Counted from the first letter of the stretch, positions 27,562 through 38,152 are shown. The stretch is DNA of 64,000 nucleotides from Nissabacter sp. SGAir0207 (GCF_005491205.1 NZ_CP028035.1:1984001-2048000), one strand, 5' to 3'. A program made the numbers and translations. Notes: generated by a model from the letters alone, not told the origin.

Positions 27562-28743
27562 ATGTTTGATTTCTCCACGCCGGTTGACCGGCACAATACC
27601 TGGTGCACCCAGTGGGACTACGTGGCCGATCGCTTCGGCCATGCGGATCTGCTGCCCTTCACCATCTCAGACATGGATTTCGTCACCGCGCCCTGTGTGC
27701 TGGCGGCGCTCCACCAGCGGCTGGCGCACGGCGTGCTGGGCTACAGCCGCTGGCAGCACGACGACTTTTTGGGCGCGGTGCAGGGCTGGTTCCAGTCGCG
27801 CTTTGGCACCGCGATTGAGTCCAAAAGCGTGGTGTATGGGCCGTCGGTGATTTATATGGTTTCGGCGCTGATCCAGCTCTGGTCAGCGCCCGGCGACGCG
27901 GTAGTGATCCATACGCCCGCCTATGACGCCTTCTACAAAGCGATTGAGGGCAACCAGCGGCAGGTGCTGGCCTGCCCACTGACGCGTGACAACGTCACCT
28001 GGCGCTGCGATATGGCGGCGCTGGAGCGCCTGTTGGCGCGGCCCGAGTGCAAAATCCTGCTGCTGTGCAGCCCGCACAACCCCACCGGCAAGGTGTGGCA
28101 GGAGGAGGAGTTGCGCATCATGGCCGGGCTTTGCGCGCGCCACGGCGTCCGGGTGATCAGCGATGAGATCCATATGGATATGGTGTGGCAGGGGCAACAC
28201 CGTCCGTGGGCGGCCATCGCCCCGCCGGAGAGTGACTGGGCACTGCTGACCTCCGCCTCCAAATCCTTCAACATCCCGGCACTGACCGGCGCTTATGGCC
28301 TGATCAGTGACAGCGTCACGCGCGGTCACTATCTGCAACAGTTGAAGGGGCGCGATGGCCTCTCCTCCCCGGCGGTGCTGGCGTTAACGGCGCACATCGC
28401 CGCTTACCAGAAAGGCGCGCCCTGGCTGGATGCGCTGCGCAACTATCTGGCGGAGAACCTGCGCTGGACGGCACAGGCGCTCAACCACGCCTTCCCAACG
28501 CTCGGGTGGCAGCCGCCGGAGGCGACCTATCTGGCGTGGATTGACCTGCGGCCGTTGGCGATAGATGACGAGGCGTTGCAGCGGCAACTGATTGAGCATG
28601 AGCGGGTGGCGATCATGCCCGGCACCACCTATGGCGCGGAGGGGCGCGGGTTTGTGCGGCTCAATGCCGGTTGCCCGCGCGGCAAACTGGAGCAAGGGGT
28701 CAACGCGCTGATCCACGCCTTGCGCACCTTGCAGGCGCAGTAA
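27562..28743 (+). CDS. malY: Cystathionine beta-lyase / maltose regulon modulator MalY
   Basis: MalY is a PLP-dependent beta-C-S lyase that also antagonises MalT. The 393-residue product begins MFDFSTPVDRHNTWCTQWD, with the PLP lysine in SASKSFNIPAL, the aminotransferase motif SPHNPTGKVW and ISDEIHMDM. The second ATG (27562) is five bases from GGAG, and it matches the E. coli start; the ATG at 27559 is closer. Two matS sites lie inside the gene. Confidence 0.96.
   Translation: MFDFSTPVDRHNTWCTQWDYVADRFGHADLLPFTISDMDFVTAPCVLAALHQRLAHGVLGYSRWQHDDFLGAVQGWFQSRFGTAIESKSVVYGPSVIYMVSALIQLWSAPGDAVVIHTPAYDAFYKAIEGNQRQVLACPLTRDNVTWRCDMAALERLLARPECKILLLCSPHNPTGKVWQEEELRIMAGLCARHGVRVISDEIHMDMVWQGQHRPWAAIAPPESDWALLTSASKSFNIPALTGAYGLISDSVTRGHYLQQLKGRDGLSSPAVLALTAHIAAYQKGAPWLDALRNYLAENLRWTAQALNHAFPTLGWQPPEATYLAWIDLRPLAIDDEALQRQLIEHERVAIMPGTTYGAEGRGFVRLNAGCPRGKLEQGVNALIHALRTLQAQ
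27986..27998. other. matS site, copy 2
   Basis: GTGACAACGTCAC matches the MatP consensus GTGACRNYGTCAC at every position. It lies within malY. Confidence 0.75.
28307..28319. other. matS site, copy 3
   Basis: GTGACAGCGTCAC is a second perfect match within malY, 321 bases from the preceding one. Confidence 0.75.
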
Positions 28744-28755
28744 GCGGTAAAAATC

Positions 28756-28783
28756 CCACCGCCGCCAGTACAGGTGGCGGTGG
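28756..28783 (+). terminator. Possible terminator after malY
   Basis: An eight-base-pair stem CCACCGCC/GGCGGTGG closes a 12-base loop just after malY. No T run follows, so this is only a candidate. Confidence 0.3.
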
Positions 28784-28891
28784 ATTGCGCAAACAGCCCA
28801 CCATTCGCCCTCTTTTTGCTGCAACGCATGGTAATTTTCATCTGTTTATTTTTATACTGTTATGCACTTTATTCTTAGAAGAGTGCACATC

Positions 28892-29893
28892 ATGATTGAT
28901 CCCCGCCTTCCCCTGACTGACATCCACCGCCATCTTGACGGTAACATCCGTGCGCAAACCATTCTCGAGCTGGGTCGCCAGTTCAACCACCCGCTGCCAG
29001 CCAATGAGCTGGAGGCGCTGCGCCCGCATGTGCAGGTGACGAAAAATGAGCCGGATCTGGTGAGCTTCCTGCAAAAGCTGGATCTGGGCGTGGCGGTGCT
29101 GGGGTCGCTGGAGGCCTGCCGCCGTATCGCCTATGAGAACGTCGAGGATGCCCGCCAGGCCGGGATCGACTACGCCGAGCTGCGCTTCTCGCCGGGCTAC
29201 ATGGCGATGACCCACCAATTGCCGGTGGCTGGCGTGGTGGAGGCGGTGATTGACGGCGTGCGCGCTGGCATCCGCGATTTCGGCACCGAGGTGCGCCTGA
29301 TTGGCATCATGAGCCGCACCTTTGGCGAAGAGGCCTGCCTGCGTGAGCTGGAGGGGCTGCTGGCGCACCGCGATGGCATCACCGCGCTGGATCTGGCTGG
29401 CGATGAGCTGGGCTTCCCCGGCAGCCTGTTCCTCAGCCACTTCAACCGCGCGCGTGACGCCGGGATGCGCATCACCGTGCACGCTGGCGAAGCCGCTGGC
29501 CCGGAGAGCATCTGGCAGGCGATCCGCGAGCTGGGTGCCGAGCGCATCGGCCACGGCGTGAAGGCGGTGGAAGACCGGGCGCTGCTCGATTTTCTGGCCG
29601 AGCAGCAGATCGGCATTGAGTCCTGCCTCACCTCCAACATCCAGACCAGCACCGTCTCCTCGCTGGCCGCGCACCCGCTGGCGACCTTCCTGCGCCACGG
29701 CGTGCTCGCCTCAATCAACACCGATGACCCGGCCGTGCAGGGCATTGAGCTGCCGCACGAGTACCAGGTTGCCGCACCGCAAGCTGGCCTGACGCCCGAG
29801 GAGATCCGCCAGGCCCAGCAGAATGGCCTGACGATGGCATTCCTCAGCGAGCAGGAGAAGCAGGCGCTGCGCGACAAGGCCGCCGCCCGCTGA
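28892..29893 (+). CDS. add: Adenosine deaminase
   Basis: Add deaminates adenosine and deoxyadenosine to inosine derivatives. The 333-residue product equals the E. coli length and begins [18 protein letters not shown], which carries the metal-binding HxH. The other metal and active-site segments are [19 protein letters not shown] and NTDDPAV. The start at 28892 matches the E. coli N-terminus; AGAAGAG upstream is a moderate ribosome site. A GC-rich hairpin follows. Confidence 0.96.
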   Translation: MIDPRLPLTDIHRHLDGNIRAQTILELGRQFNHPLPANELEALRPHVQVTKNEPDLVSFLQKLDLGVAVLGSLEACRRIAYENVEDARQAGIDYAELRFSPGYMAMTHQLPVAGVVEAVIDGVRAGIRDFGTEVRLIGIMSRTFGEEACLRELEGLLAHRDGITALDLAGDELGFPGSLFLSHFNRARDAGMRITVHAGEAAGPESIWQAIRELGAERIGHGVKAVEDRALLDFLAEQQIGIESCLTSNIQTSTVSSLAAHPLATFLRHGVLASINTDDPAVQGIELPHEYQVAAPQAGLTPEEIRQAQQNGLTMAFLSEQEKQALRDKAAAR

Positions 29894-29899
29894 TGTGTT

Positions 29900-29923
29900 G
29901 CAGGCCGGCGTCGCCCGGCCTGC
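29900..29923 (+). terminator. Hairpin after add
   Basis: A nine-base-pair stem GCAGGCCGG/CCGGCCTGC with a six-base loop follows add at once. The T-rich stretch is weak and displaced. Confidence 0.45.
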
Positions 29924-30004
29924 CCCTCCCCACCCTTTTCTGATTTTCCCCCCTTCCGCCGCTCCACTGGCTACGCTGTTAACAGCGCAACACAGGAGAG
30001 AGCC

Positions 30005-31114
30005 ATGCGTATTGCATCCTACAATGTGGAAAACCTGTTTGACCGGGCAGCGGTGATGGATCAGGCCAGCTGGAGCAGCGGTCGGCCGGTGCTGGAGAAG
30101 TTCGCGGCACTGAACGCCCTGCTGGGGGAAGTGACCTACACCGACGCGATGAAAAAGAAGATGGCGGCCCTGCTCGTCGATCTGGGGCTGGAGAAGTCAG
30201 ACACCGGCCCGTTTGTCATTCTGCGGCGCAACCGCGGCAGCCTGCTGACGCGGCCCCGCGCTGGCGGCATCACCATCACGGCCGAGGGCCGGGCCGACTG
30301 GGTTGGCTCGCTGGAGCTGATTGAGGAGCCGGTGAACGAAATCGCCATGCGCCTCACCGCCAAAGTGATGATTGACCTGAAGGCTGACGTGCTGGCGGTG
30401 ATTGAGGCGGAGAGCCGGCCATCGCTGGCGGCCTTCAACCAAGAGATTATCCGCGCGCTGGGCGGCGAGCCGTTCCGCCATGTGATGGTGATTGATGGCA
30501 ATGACACGCGCGGCATCGACGTCGGGCTGATGACCGGCCCCGAACTGCCGATTGGCGAGATGCGCAGCCACGTCGATGACCGGCAGGACGAGGCGCTGAT
30601 CTTCTCGCGTGACTGCCCGGAGTACAGCATCGCCCTCGCCTCCGGCGAGACGCTGTGGGTGATGGTCAACCACCTGAAGAGCAAGGGCTACGGCAGCAAG
30701 AGCAGCTCCGACGCCCGCCGCCGGTTGCAGGCGCAGCGGGTGCGGGAGATCTACCAGCAGCGGGTGCAGGAGGGGCATCGGTTCATCGCCATCGCCGGGG
30801 ATTTCAATGACACGCCGGAGAGTGACGCCCTCGCGCCGCTGTTGCAGGAGAGCGACCTGCGTGACGCCTTCACCCACCCGCGCTTTGATCAGGGCGGCTA
30901 TCCCGGCACCTGGGGCAACTGCGCGGCCAGCAACAAGTTGGATTACATCCTGCTGTCGCCCGCGCTCTGGGACAAGGTGCAGGCGGGCGGCGTGATTCGC
31001 AAGGGGATGTGGCCGGGCGTGCGCCCGGTGAAGTGGGAGGCCTACCCGGAGATGACAGCGCCGGAACATGCCGGTTCAGACCATGCGGCGCTGTGGGTAG
31101 ACCTGGATATCTAG
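30005..31114 (+). CDS. Endonuclease/exonuclease/phosphatase family hydrolase
   Basis: This 369-residue protein has the motifs of the EEP (DNase I-like) superfamily: SYNVENLF at the N-terminus, a catalytic Glu in VLAVIEAES, VNHLKSKGYGSKS, the GDFNDTP motif and the C-terminal SDHAALWVDL. No signal peptide or membrane segment is visible, so it is probably cytoplasmic. The substrate (nucleic acid or phosphoester) cannot be deduced. AGGAGAGAG precedes the ATG. It ends two bases from the convergent yfeH gene. Confidence 0.88.
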   Translation: MRIASYNVENLFDRAAVMDQASWSSGRPVLEKFAALNALLGEVTYTDAMKKKMAALLVDLGLEKSDTGPFVILRRNRGSLLTRPRAGGITITAEGRADWVGSLELIEEPVNEIAMRLTAKVMIDLKADVLAVIEAESRPSLAAFNQEIIRALGGEPFRHVMVIDGNDTRGIDVGLMTGPELPIGEMRSHVDDRQDEALIFSRDCPEYSIALASGETLWVMVNHLKSKGYGSKSSSDARRRLQAQRVREIYQQRVQEGHRFIAIAGDFNDTPESDALAPLLQESDLRDAFTHPRFDQGGYPGTWGNCAASNKLDYILLSPALWDKVQAGGVIRKGMWPGVRPVKWEAYPEMTAPEHAGSDHAALWVDLDI

Positions 31115-31116
31115 TC

Positions 31117-32121
31117 TCAGCGCGCCGGGCGCTCGACCGCCTTGGCCTCCGCCGCGGCGGTGCGCCGGGCGTAGCGCGCCGCCAGCACCGCACAGACCAT
31201 CAGCTGGATCTGGTGGAAGATCATCAGCGGCAGCACCATCGCGCCGACCGCGGCGGTCGGGAACAGCACGTTGGCCATCGGGATGCCATTCGCCAGACTC
31301 TTTTTCGAGCCGCAGAACACAATGGTTATCTCATCGGCGGTGTTGAAGCCGAGCCAGCGCGCGGCGAGGGTGTTGACCACCAGCACCACCGCCAGCAGCA
31401 CCAGCGACATCACCACAATCGCCAGAATTGACCAGCCATCAATCTGGTGCCAGATCCCCTCCACCACCGCGGCGCTGAAGGCGGTGTAGACCACCAGCAG
31501 GATCGAGGAGCGGTCGGTGATGTTCACCAGCTTCTTGTGGCGCTGTACCCAGCCGCCAATCAGCGGGCGCGACAGGTGGCCAATGATAAAGGGCACCATC
31601 AGTTGCAGGATGATTGAGCCGATGGCGTGCAGGATGTCAGTGCTGCCGCCCTGCGTATGCATCAGCGCGCCCACCAGCAACGGCGACAGGAACACGCCAA
31701 GGATGCTGGAAGCCGAGGCACTGCAAATCGCCGCCGCCACGTTGCCGCCAGCCACCGAGGTGAAGGCGATGGCCGACTGCACGGTGGCTGGCAGCGCGCA
31801 GAGGTAGAGGAAGCCGAGGTAGACGGTGGGCGTCAAAATCCCCGGCGACAGCAGGTTCATCGCCAGCCCCAGCAGCGGGAACAGCACAAAGGTGCTCAGG
31901 AACACCACCACGTGCAGCCGCCAGTGGCCCATGCCCGCGATGATCGCCTCGCGTGACAGCTTCGCGCCATGCATAAAGAACAGCAACGCGATGGCGGCGG
32001 TGGTCAGGTACTCAAAGCCGGTTTTGACCCGGCCCTCACAGGGGAACAGCGAGGCGACGATCACCACCGCCACCAGAATCAGCAAAAAGGGGTCTATCCG
32101 CAAACGTTGCAACCACGACAT
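31117..32121 (-). CDS. yfeH: Bile acid:sodium symporter-family transporter (YfeH-like)
   Basis: This 334-residue inner-membrane protein has nine to ten hydrophobic helices and the SBF-like motifs ALPATVQSAIAFTSVAGGN and FCGSKKSLANGIPMA, as in E. coli YfeH. Family members export or import organic anions with sodium; the substrate here is unknown. The end is packed against the convergent EEP gene. It is not part of the E. coli add-ydgJ interval, so it has been inserted or relocated. Confidence 0.88.
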   Translation of the reverse strand: MSWLQRLRIDPFLLILVAVVIVASLFPCEGRVKTGFEYLTTAAIALLFFMHGAKLSREAIIAGMGHWRLHVVVFLSTFVLFPLLGLAMNLLSPGILTPTVYLGFLYLCALPATVQSAIAFTSVAGGNVAAAICSASASSILGVFLSPLLVGALMHTQGGSTDILHAIGSIILQLMVPFIIGHLSRPLIGGWVQRHKKLVNITDRSSILLVVYTAFSAAVVEGIWHQIDGWSILAIVVMSLVLLAVVLVVNTLAARWLGFNTADEITIVFCGSKKSLANGIPMANVLFPTAAVGAMVLPLMIFHQIQLMVCAVLAARYARRTAAAEAKAVERPAR

Positions 32122-32169
32122 GACACTTTCCTTGAACAGGGGCGCCAGATGGCGCCCAATATAATGCCC

Positions 32170-33213
32170 TTAGGCTTTGACTGGCAGGGCGCGTTTCTGG
32201 CCGGCGGACTCCAGCCCCAGCTCAATCAGCTCCATCACGCGGATCGCCTCGGCGGCGGTCACCGGGTTGTTGCCCTGCCCGTTGATGGCGTCACGCACCT
32301 GCGCATAGTAGGCCGGATAGTTGCCCGGCAGCGTCAGCAGCGCCTTCTCCGCCATCATGTCGCCGTTCGCCAGCGTCACCACGCCGTCGCGCATGTCATA
32401 GCCCCAATCCTCCTGCGGCAGGCGCTCGCCGGCCTTCAGGCGATCCTCCTGCGGGTCGAGGCCAAACTTGACGTAGCTGCCCTGCGTGCCCTGCACGGTG
32501 AAGCGCGGGGTTTCGGCGGCGGCATAGACGGTGCTGTGCAGCACCACGCGCAGGTTGCGGTAGCTGAGGATGGCGTGGAAGTAGTCCACGGCGCGGGCGT
32601 TGGGGCGTAGCATCCCCAGATCAACGTAGAGGCTGTCGGGCATACCGAACAGTTGCAGCGCCTGATCGATCAGGTGCGGGCCAAGATCGTACCAGATGCC
32701 ACTGCCGGGGCCGCCGCCTTCGCGCCAGCGGTTGCGCACCTCAGGGCGGTAGCGGTCGAAGTGGGATTCAAAGTAGACGATGTCGCCGAGGCTCCCCTCG
32801 CCCATCAGGGATTTCAGCGTCAGGAAGTCGCTGTCCCAGCGGCGGTTGTGGAACACCGAGAGCAGCTTGCCGGTGGCGGCGGCGAGTTTCTCCAGCTCGC
32901 GCGCCTGCGCCAGCGTCACGGTAAAGGGCTTGTCCACCACCACGTGCTTGCCAGCGGTGAGCGCCGCCTGCGCCAGCGGGAAGTGGGTCTCATTCGGGGT
33001 GGGGATCACCACCAGATCGATGCTGGGATCGTCGAACAGCGTTTGCGGGTCTTTTACCACCTTCATCGAAGGCCAGTCGGCCTCGACCTTGCTGGCGTCA
33101 CTGCTGGAGATCGCCGCCAGCTCCAGGCCCGGCGTTCCCGCCAGCAATGGCGCATGGAAGGTTTTGCTGGCGTAGCCGTAACCCACCAGCCCAACACGGA
33201 TTTTCTCTGCCAT
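32170..33213 (-). CDS. ydgJ: Gfo/Idh/MocA-family oxidoreductase YdgJ
   Basis: This 347-residue NAD(P)-dependent oxidoreductase has the N-terminal Rossmann motif RVGLVGYGYASKTFHAPL, the family motif DKPFTVTLAQA and the C-terminal catalytic segment WYDLGPHLIDQAL. Length and sequence match E. coli YdgJ, whose physiological substrate is not settled. A good AGGAT ribosome site precedes the start. Its position relative to add and rsx is conserved, but the ara locus now intervenes on its right. Confidence 0.93.
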   Translation of the reverse strand: MAEKIRVGLVGYGYASKTFHAPLLAGTPGLELAAISSSDASKVEADWPSMKVVKDPQTLFDDPSIDLVVIPTPNETHFPLAQAALTAGKHVVVDKPFTVTLAQARELEKLAAATGKLLSVFHNRRWDSDFLTLKSLMGEGSLGDIVYFESHFDRYRPEVRNRWREGGGPGSGIWYDLGPHLIDQALQLFGMPDSLYVDLGMLRPNARAVDYFHAILSYRNLRVVLHSTVYAAAETPRFTVQGTQGSYVKFGLDPQEDRLKAGERLPQEDWGYDMRDGVVTLANGDMMAEKALLTLPGNYPAYYAQVRDAINGQGNNPVTAAEAIRVMELIELGLESAGQKRALPVKA

Positions 33214-33330
33214 TTCACATCCTCTTGAACGTTAACCTGCCCTGATTTGACACCATGACGGGCAGCAGAACAAGAGTAAATTATTTGTGAAGATTGGCGG
33301 TTCCGCCACCCGGCCGGGCGGCGGCGGGCG

Positions 33331-34260
33331 CTAGCGGGAGTTGGCGGCCTCCTGCTCCGGCCAGGGGCGTTCGCGGTAGGGGCGCGCCGGGTAGTTGATC
33401 TCGGTGCTGCGGCGACGGAAGTCGCTGGGGCTGACGCCCACCCGCTTGCGGAACACGCGCGAGAAGTAGAGCTGGTCATCATAGCCCACCACCCGGCCAA
33501 TGGTGGCGATCGACTCCTGGGTGGTCTGGAGCAGCAATTTGGCGCGGATCACCCGCTGATCCTCGCGCCAGCGCAGGATATTGATGCCCACCTGCTCGCG
33601 GAACAGGTGCGCCAGCCGCGACGGCGACAGGCAGACGTGGCGTGCCACCTCCTCAATGCGCAGTTCGCCAGCCAGGTTGCCGGTGATGAACTGGCACGCC
33701 TCAATCACCCGTGGGTCGAGGATCTTCTGCGGGCTTTGCGGATCCTCCTCCATCGCCCGCAGCAGCAGGCGCTCCAGCAGGTTCATCCCCAGCTCCTCGG
33801 AGAAGCGGCGGCCCGACTTCTGCGTCTGCTCGATGTTGGCGAACAGGCGGTCAAACTCCAGCAGCAGCGTATTGTCTGGCAGCGTCAGCCGGCCCACCTC
33901 GTTGGTCTTGCTGCGCCACTCCAGCCAGTCGGCCCAGTAGGCGCGCGGGCGGAAGTAGACCCAGCGGTGATACCAGCAGTCGCTGTTGGCGGAGCGCCCA
34001 TAGTGGTGCGGCGCCTTGGGCGGAAAGAGCATCAGGTCGCCGGGGTTGCAGTAGAAGGCCTGCTCGCCGTCGAAGATGCGCCCCTGCCCCTTGATGGTCA
34101 AATTGAGGATGTAGCCCTTCATGCCGCCCGGCCGATCGACCACGAAGTCGAGCGGGCCATCCGCCATGATGGGCGTCAGCCCGGCCACCAGATAGGCATT
34201 GAAGTTATAGCCCGGCAGCAGCGGGTTGGGTTGCGGTTCCTGAATCATGCGGTGATACAT
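33331..34260 (-). CDS. araC: Arabinose operon regulator AraC
   Basis: AraC activates arabinose transport and catabolism genes when arabinose is bound. The 309-residue protein matches E. coli AraC in the arm and cupin domain ([45 protein letters not shown]) and in the C-terminal double helix-turn-helix ([15 protein letters not shown] and [18 protein letters not shown]). I place the start at 34260, five bases after GGAGGATCAG. The frame extends upstream without homology. It lies downstream of araH in the same direction, unlike E. coli, where araC adjoins araBAD. Confidence 0.95.
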   Translation of the reverse strand: MYHRMIQEPQPNPLLPGYNFNAYLVAGLTPIMADGPLDFVVDRPGGMKGYILNLTIKGQGRIFDGEQAFYCNPGDLMLFPPKAPHHYGRSANSDCWYHRWVYFRPRAYWADWLEWRSKTNEVGRLTLPDNTLLLEFDRLFANIEQTQKSGRRFSEELGMNLLERLLLRAMEEDPQSPQKILDPRVIEACQFITGNLAGELRIEEVARHVCLSPSRLAHLFREQVGINILRWREDQRVIRAKLLLQTTQESIATIGRVVGYDDQLYFSRVFRKRVGVSPSDFRRRSTEINYPARPYRERPWPEQEAANSR

Positions 34261-34308
34261 CTGATCCTCCAACATCAACGCGTTAACGCCACACATTGCC
34301 GATCTCGC

Positions 34309-34336
34309 GGCCGGGCGGCAAGCGCGCCGCCCGGCC
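34309..34336 (-). terminator. Hairpin between araH and araC
   Basis: A perfect 11-base-pair GC stem (34309-34319 with 34326-34336) and six-base loop lie just after araH. No T run follows on the minus strand, so it may stabilise the araH message or attenuate read-through into araC. Confidence 0.4.
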
Positions 34337-34372
34337 ATGTTGCGAAAGTGTGAACAGAAAAGGTTTTTACCC

Positions 34373-35374
34373 CTACACCGTGCGTTTTGCCGCCTGTTTG
34401 TAGCGGTCGAAAATCACCGCCGCCAGCAGGATCGCGCCGCGCACCACATATTGCGAGAAGGGCGAGATGTTCAACAGGTTCATGGCGTTCTCCACCGTAC
34501 CGAGGATCAGGATACCGGCGATCACGTAGGAGATTTTGCCGATGCCGCCCTTCAGCGAGACGCCGCCCAGCACGCAGGCGGAGATGACAATCAGCTCATA
34601 GCCAATCGAGGTCATCGGCTGGCCGCTGGTCATGCGCGAGGCGAGGATGATGCCCGCCGCCGCCGAGACCAGCCCGGAGAGGATAAAGATGATGATCTTG
34701 GTGCGCACCACCGGCACCCCGGCCAGCCGCGCCGCCTCCTCATTGCCACCGATCGCCAGGGTGTTGCGGCCAAAGGTGGTTTTGTTGAGCAGGAAGCCGA
34801 ACAGGATCAGGCAGGCGACGGTGATCCAGATTGGGGCTGGCAGGCCGAACCAGTTGGTGTAGCCGAGGGCGAAGAAGCGCTCATCCTCAATCCCCACCGC
34901 CTTGCCATCGGAGATGATGTAGGCCAGCCCGCGCACGATCTGCATCGTCGCCAGCGTGGTGATCAGGGCGTTGATCTTCAGCCGTGCGATGACAAATCCG
35001 TTCACCAGCCCGGAGAGCAGCCCCAGCCCCATGCCAGCGGCCACGCCGAGCCACAGGCTCTCGCTCAGGTTGATCACCACCGCGGTGGTGACACCGGCGC
35101 AGGCGATCACCGAGGCGACGGAGAGGTCAAAGTCGCCGGAGGCGAGGCAGAACAGCATCCCGCAGGCCACCATGCCGGACATGGAGATCGCCAGCCCCAG
35201 CCCCTTCATGTTGATGAAGGTGGCGAAGTTCGGCACGAAGATGGCGCAGGCGAGAAACAGCACCGCGAACACCACCAGCATACCGTAGCTGTCCCAGACG
35301 CGGGACAGCCCCAGGCCGCGCGGTTTCGCCGGGCTGCTGCCGGGTTTGATGGAATTTGTGGTAACAGTGGACAT
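34373..35374 (-). CDS. araH: L-arabinose ABC transporter permease AraH
   Basis: AraH is the membrane permease of the high-affinity arabinose ABC transporter. The 333-residue protein has about ten hydrophobic segments of the monosaccharide permease family, including [21 protein letters not shown] and [18 protein letters not shown]. The start at 35374 follows TGAGGAGC and gives the same N-terminal region as other AraH proteins (MSTVTTNS). It overlaps nothing and is 16 bases from the stop of araG, so it belongs to the araFGH operon. Confidence 0.95.
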   Translation of the reverse strand: MSTVTTNSIKPGSSPAKPRGLGLSRVWDSYGMLVVFAVLFLACAIFVPNFATFINMKGLGLAISMSGMVACGMLFCLASGDFDLSVASVIACAGVTTAVVINLSESLWLGVAAGMGLGLLSGLVNGFVIARLKINALITTLATMQIVRGLAYIISDGKAVGIEDERFFALGYTNWFGLPAPIWITVACLILFGFLLNKTTFGRNTLAIGGNEEAARLAGVPVVRTKIIIFILSGLVSAAAGIILASRMTSGQPMTSIGYELIVISACVLGGVSLKGGIGKISYVIAGILILGTVENAMNLLNISPFSQYVVRGAILLAAVIFDRYKQAAKRTV

Positions 35375-35390
35375 CGTATTGCTCCTCACA

Positions 35391-36917
35391 TCAGGCGGCG
35401 GCGCCTGGGTCAAGTTCAGGGGTACGCAGCATGGCCAGGCTGAGCGCTTTCTCTTCCGTGGCCTCATCATGGGACAGCTCGCCGGAGACCGCGCCTTCGC
35501 GCATCACGATGATGCGGTCAGCCAGCCCCAGCACCTCCGGCAGGTCGCTGGAGGCGAACAGCACCGCGATGCCCTGCTTCGCCAGCTCATAAATCACGTG
35601 GTAGATCTCATGCTTCGCGCCGACGTCAATGCCGCGCGTCGGCTCATCCAGCATGATCACCTTCATCTCCTCCGACAGCCAGCGGCCCAGAATCGCCTTC
35701 TGCTGGTTGCCGCCGGAGAGGTTCATGATCAGCTGGCGGGCGTGCGGCGTTTTGATGTTGAGCGAGCGGATATGCTTGTCGGCGTTGGCGCTCTCCCAGC
35801 GGTTGTTGATCAGGCAGCCGGCGGTGACGGTCTTGCGTCGGGCGCTGATGTTGATGTTCTCCTGCACCGAGTGCACCGGGATGATGCCGTCGGCCTTGCG
35901 ATCCTCCGGGCAGAGCATGATGCCAGCGCGGATGGCGTCAATCGGCGAGCGCACCCGCAGCGGCTCGCCATCCAGCAGCAATTGGCCGCCGCTGATGCGC
36001 GTGCCGCCAAACAGCCCCTTCATCAGTTCGCTGCGCCCGGCCCCCACCAGCCCAAACAGGCCGACGATCTCACCGGCGCGCACCTCGAGCGAGATCGGGG
36101 TGCGCACGCCCGGTGCCTTGACCTCCTCCACCGTCAGCCGCACCGCGCCGTGCGGGCGCGGCGCATAACCGTAGACGTCGCCCAGATCGCGGCCCACCAT
36201 CGCCTGCACCAGCTTCTCGTTGTCCACCTGCGCCATGTCGTCAAAGGTGCGCACGTAGCGCCCATCCTTGAACACGGTGATGGCATCGCTGAGGGCGAAA
36301 ATCTCCTCCATGCGGTGTGACACATAGAGGATCACCCGCCCCTCGGCGCGCAGTTCGCGGATCACGCGGAACAGCTGCTCGATCTCGCGCGCAGAGAGCG
36401 AACTGGTCGGCTCGTCAAAGGCGATCACCTTGGCGTTGCGCGCCAACGCCTTGGCGATCTCCACCATCTGCCACTGGCCGATGGAGAGGTACTTCAGCGG
36501 GGTGTCGGGATCGATCTCCAGCCCCAAGTGCTTAAGCTGCAACTGCGCCTCGTAGCGCAGCAGCTTGCGGTTCACCAGCCCGCGCTTGTGCGGCAGCTGG
36601 CCCAGATAGATGTTCTCCGCCACCGTCATCTCCGGCACCAGATGCAGCTCCTGGTAGATGATGGCGACGCCGGCGTTCAGCGCGTCGGTGGTGTTGTTAA
36701 AGGCGACCGGCGCCCCCTTCAGGCGGATCTCACCGCTGGTGGGGGTGTAGTTGCCGCTGAGGATCTTCAGCAGCGTGGACTTGCCAGCGCCGTTCTCCCC
36801 CATCAACGCGTGGATCTGGCCGGCATGGCAGTGGAAGCTGATGTCGTCCAGCGCCTTCACGCCCGGAAACTGTTTGCCGATGGCGCGAAACTCCAGATAG
36901 GGTGACTGCGTTGTCAT
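35391..36917 (-). CDS. araG: L-arabinose ABC transporter ATPase AraG
   Basis: AraG energises arabinose uptake. The 508-residue protein contains two ABC domains. The first has Walker [10 protein letters not shown] (near residue 40), signature LSIGQWQ and Walker [11 protein letters not shown]. The second has a degenerate Walker [10 protein letters not shown], signature LSGGNQQ and [10 protein letters not shown]. This duplicated architecture is typical of monosaccharide importers. It is the middle gene of araF-araG-araH. Confidence 0.96.
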   Translation of the reverse strand: MTTQSPYLEFRAIGKQFPGVKALDDISFHCHAGQIHALMGENGAGKSTLLKILSGNYTPTSGEIRLKGAPVAFNNTTDALNAGVAIIYQELHLVPEMTVAENIYLGQLPHKRGLVNRKLLRYEAQLQLKHLGLEIDPDTPLKYLSIGQWQMVEIAKALARNAKVIAFDEPTSSLSAREIEQLFRVIRELRAEGRVILYVSHRMEEIFALSDAITVFKDGRYVRTFDDMAQVDNEKLVQAMVGRDLGDVYGYAPRPHGAVRLTVEEVKAPGVRTPISLEVRAGEIVGLFGLVGAGRSELMKGLFGGTRISGGQLLLDGEPLRVRSPIDAIRAGIMLCPEDRKADGIIPVHSVQENINISARRKTVTAGCLINNRWESANADKHIRSLNIKTPHARQLIMNLSGGNQQKAILGRWLSEEMKVIMLDEPTRGIDVGAKHEIYHVIYELAKQGIAVLFASSDLPEVLGLADRIIVMREGAVSGELSHDEATEEKALSLAMLRTPELDPGAAA

Positions 36918-36949
36918 CGTATAACCCTCGTGGGATGGTCAACGGAAAA

Positions 36950-36969
36950 GGCGGCCCGCAGGGGCCGCC
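36950..36969 (-). terminator. Intercistronic stem-loop between araF and araG
   Basis: GGCGGCCC (36950-36957) pairs with GGGCCGCC (36962-36969), and on the minus strand a run of four T follows. A partial terminator or RNA-stabilising hairpin here would give more binding protein AraF than AraG/AraH, as in other binding-protein operons. Confidence 0.6.
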
Positions 36970-36976
36970 GGGAGGC

Positions 36977-37960
36977 TTACATCAGCCCTTTCTTTTGCAG
37001 TTCGGTCTTGAAGTTGTCGCGGGTAATCAGCACCACGTCGGTCACCTCGGTGAACTTCGCTGGCTCCGCATCCTTCTGCACCCAGTCATGCAGCATCTGG
37101 ATGCTCTTGTAGCCGTGGATGTCCGGGCTTGGCAGCAGCGAGCCGTAGAAGCCGGTGGCCTGGCCCTTCGACAGTTCGCTCACCGCGTCCACGCCGTTGA
37201 TGCCGATGCCAATCACGTTCGGTGCCTTGAAGCCCTGCCCCTCGGTGGCGCGCACGCCGCCCAGCACGGTGTTGTCATTCATGCCGACGATCAGCCAGTT
37301 CTTCACCTCCGGGTGCTGCACCAGCATTGAGTTGGCGGCGTCAAACGCGCCGGGGATGTCGTTGGACTTGGTCGGCACCTTGTAGATCTGCTTCTCCGGG
37401 AAGCCAGCGGCCTTCAGCGCGTCCATCGAACCGGTGGTACGGCGGCGGGCGGTGTCCAGCTCGTCGGCGGTGATCGCCATCACCCCAGTCTCCGCCGCGT
37501 TCCAGCCGCGCTTCTGCATCTCTTTGTACAGCTCCTGCCCCTGGCGCTCGCCAATCTTGGTGGCGGCCATCATCACCAGCGGCACCGTCTCCATTGGCTT
37601 GCCCTTGGCAGTGACGAACTGGTCATCCACCGCGATCACCTTCAGGTCATAGCCGCGCGCCTTGGCCATGATGGCCGAGCCGAGTTTCGGGTCAGGGGTG
37701 CAGATCACAAAGCCCTTCGCGCCGCTGGCCGCCAGGCTGTCGATGGCGTTCAGCGTCTTCTCGCCATCCGGCACCGCGATCTTGATCACCTCAAAGCCCA
37801 GATCCTTGCCGGCCTTGTCGGCAAACTTCCACTCGGTCTGGAACCACGGCTCCTCCGGCTGCTTCACCAGAAAGCCGAGTTTCATGGTTTCGGCGATAGC
37901 TGATTGTGACATAACGGCCGCCAATGCGATGGCTGCGAGTCCCTTAGTGAATTTATGCAT
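36977..37960 (-). CDS. araF: L-arabinose-binding periplasmic protein AraF
   Basis: AraF is the periplasmic sugar-binding component of the arabinose importer. The 327-residue precursor has a signal peptide (MHKFTKGLAAIALAAVMSQS, cleavage near AIA-E). The mature protein matches AraF, with LGFLVKQPEEPWFQTEWKFA and FVICTPDPKLG. It is first in the leftward operon and divergent from araB across a 379-base regulatory region. Confidence 0.96.
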   Translation of the reverse strand: MHKFTKGLAAIALAAVMSQSAIAETMKLGFLVKQPEEPWFQTEWKFADKAGKDLGFEVIKIAVPDGEKTLNAIDSLAASGAKGFVICTPDPKLGSAIMAKARGYDLKVIAVDDQFVTAKGKPMETVPLVMMAATKIGERQGQELYKEMQKRGWNAAETGVMAITADELDTARRRTTGSMDALKAAGFPEKQIYKVPTKSNDIPGAFDAANSMLVQHPEVKNWLIVGMNDNTVLGGVRATEGQGFKAPNVIGIGINGVDAVSELSKGQATGFYGSLLPSPDIHGYKSIQMLHDWVQKDAEPAKFTEVTDVVLITRDNFKTELQKKGLM

Positions 37961-38136
37961 GATGCTCTCCGGTCTTATTGGTGTTGTTCACCCGGTGCGA
38001 CGGGCGCTGTGAAAACGTTATCAGTAGGGGATCACGTCGGGCGGAGCAGCGGGACAGTGCCCGTGACAGGGCGCTTTCTGGCTGCCCGCCTGCGGTAAGA
38101 CGGGAACAGTTTTAACGGGAAATGGGCATGGAAAAT

Positions 38137-38152
38137 GTGGAGCGCTATCACA
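38137..38152. promoter_or_regulatory. CRP-like site upstream of araI1
   Basis: GTGGAGCGCTATCACA has a perfect right half (TCACA) and a poor left half, like the E. coli araBAD CRP site. It ends 11 bases before the first AraC half-site, against 13 in E. coli. Confidence 0.4.
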
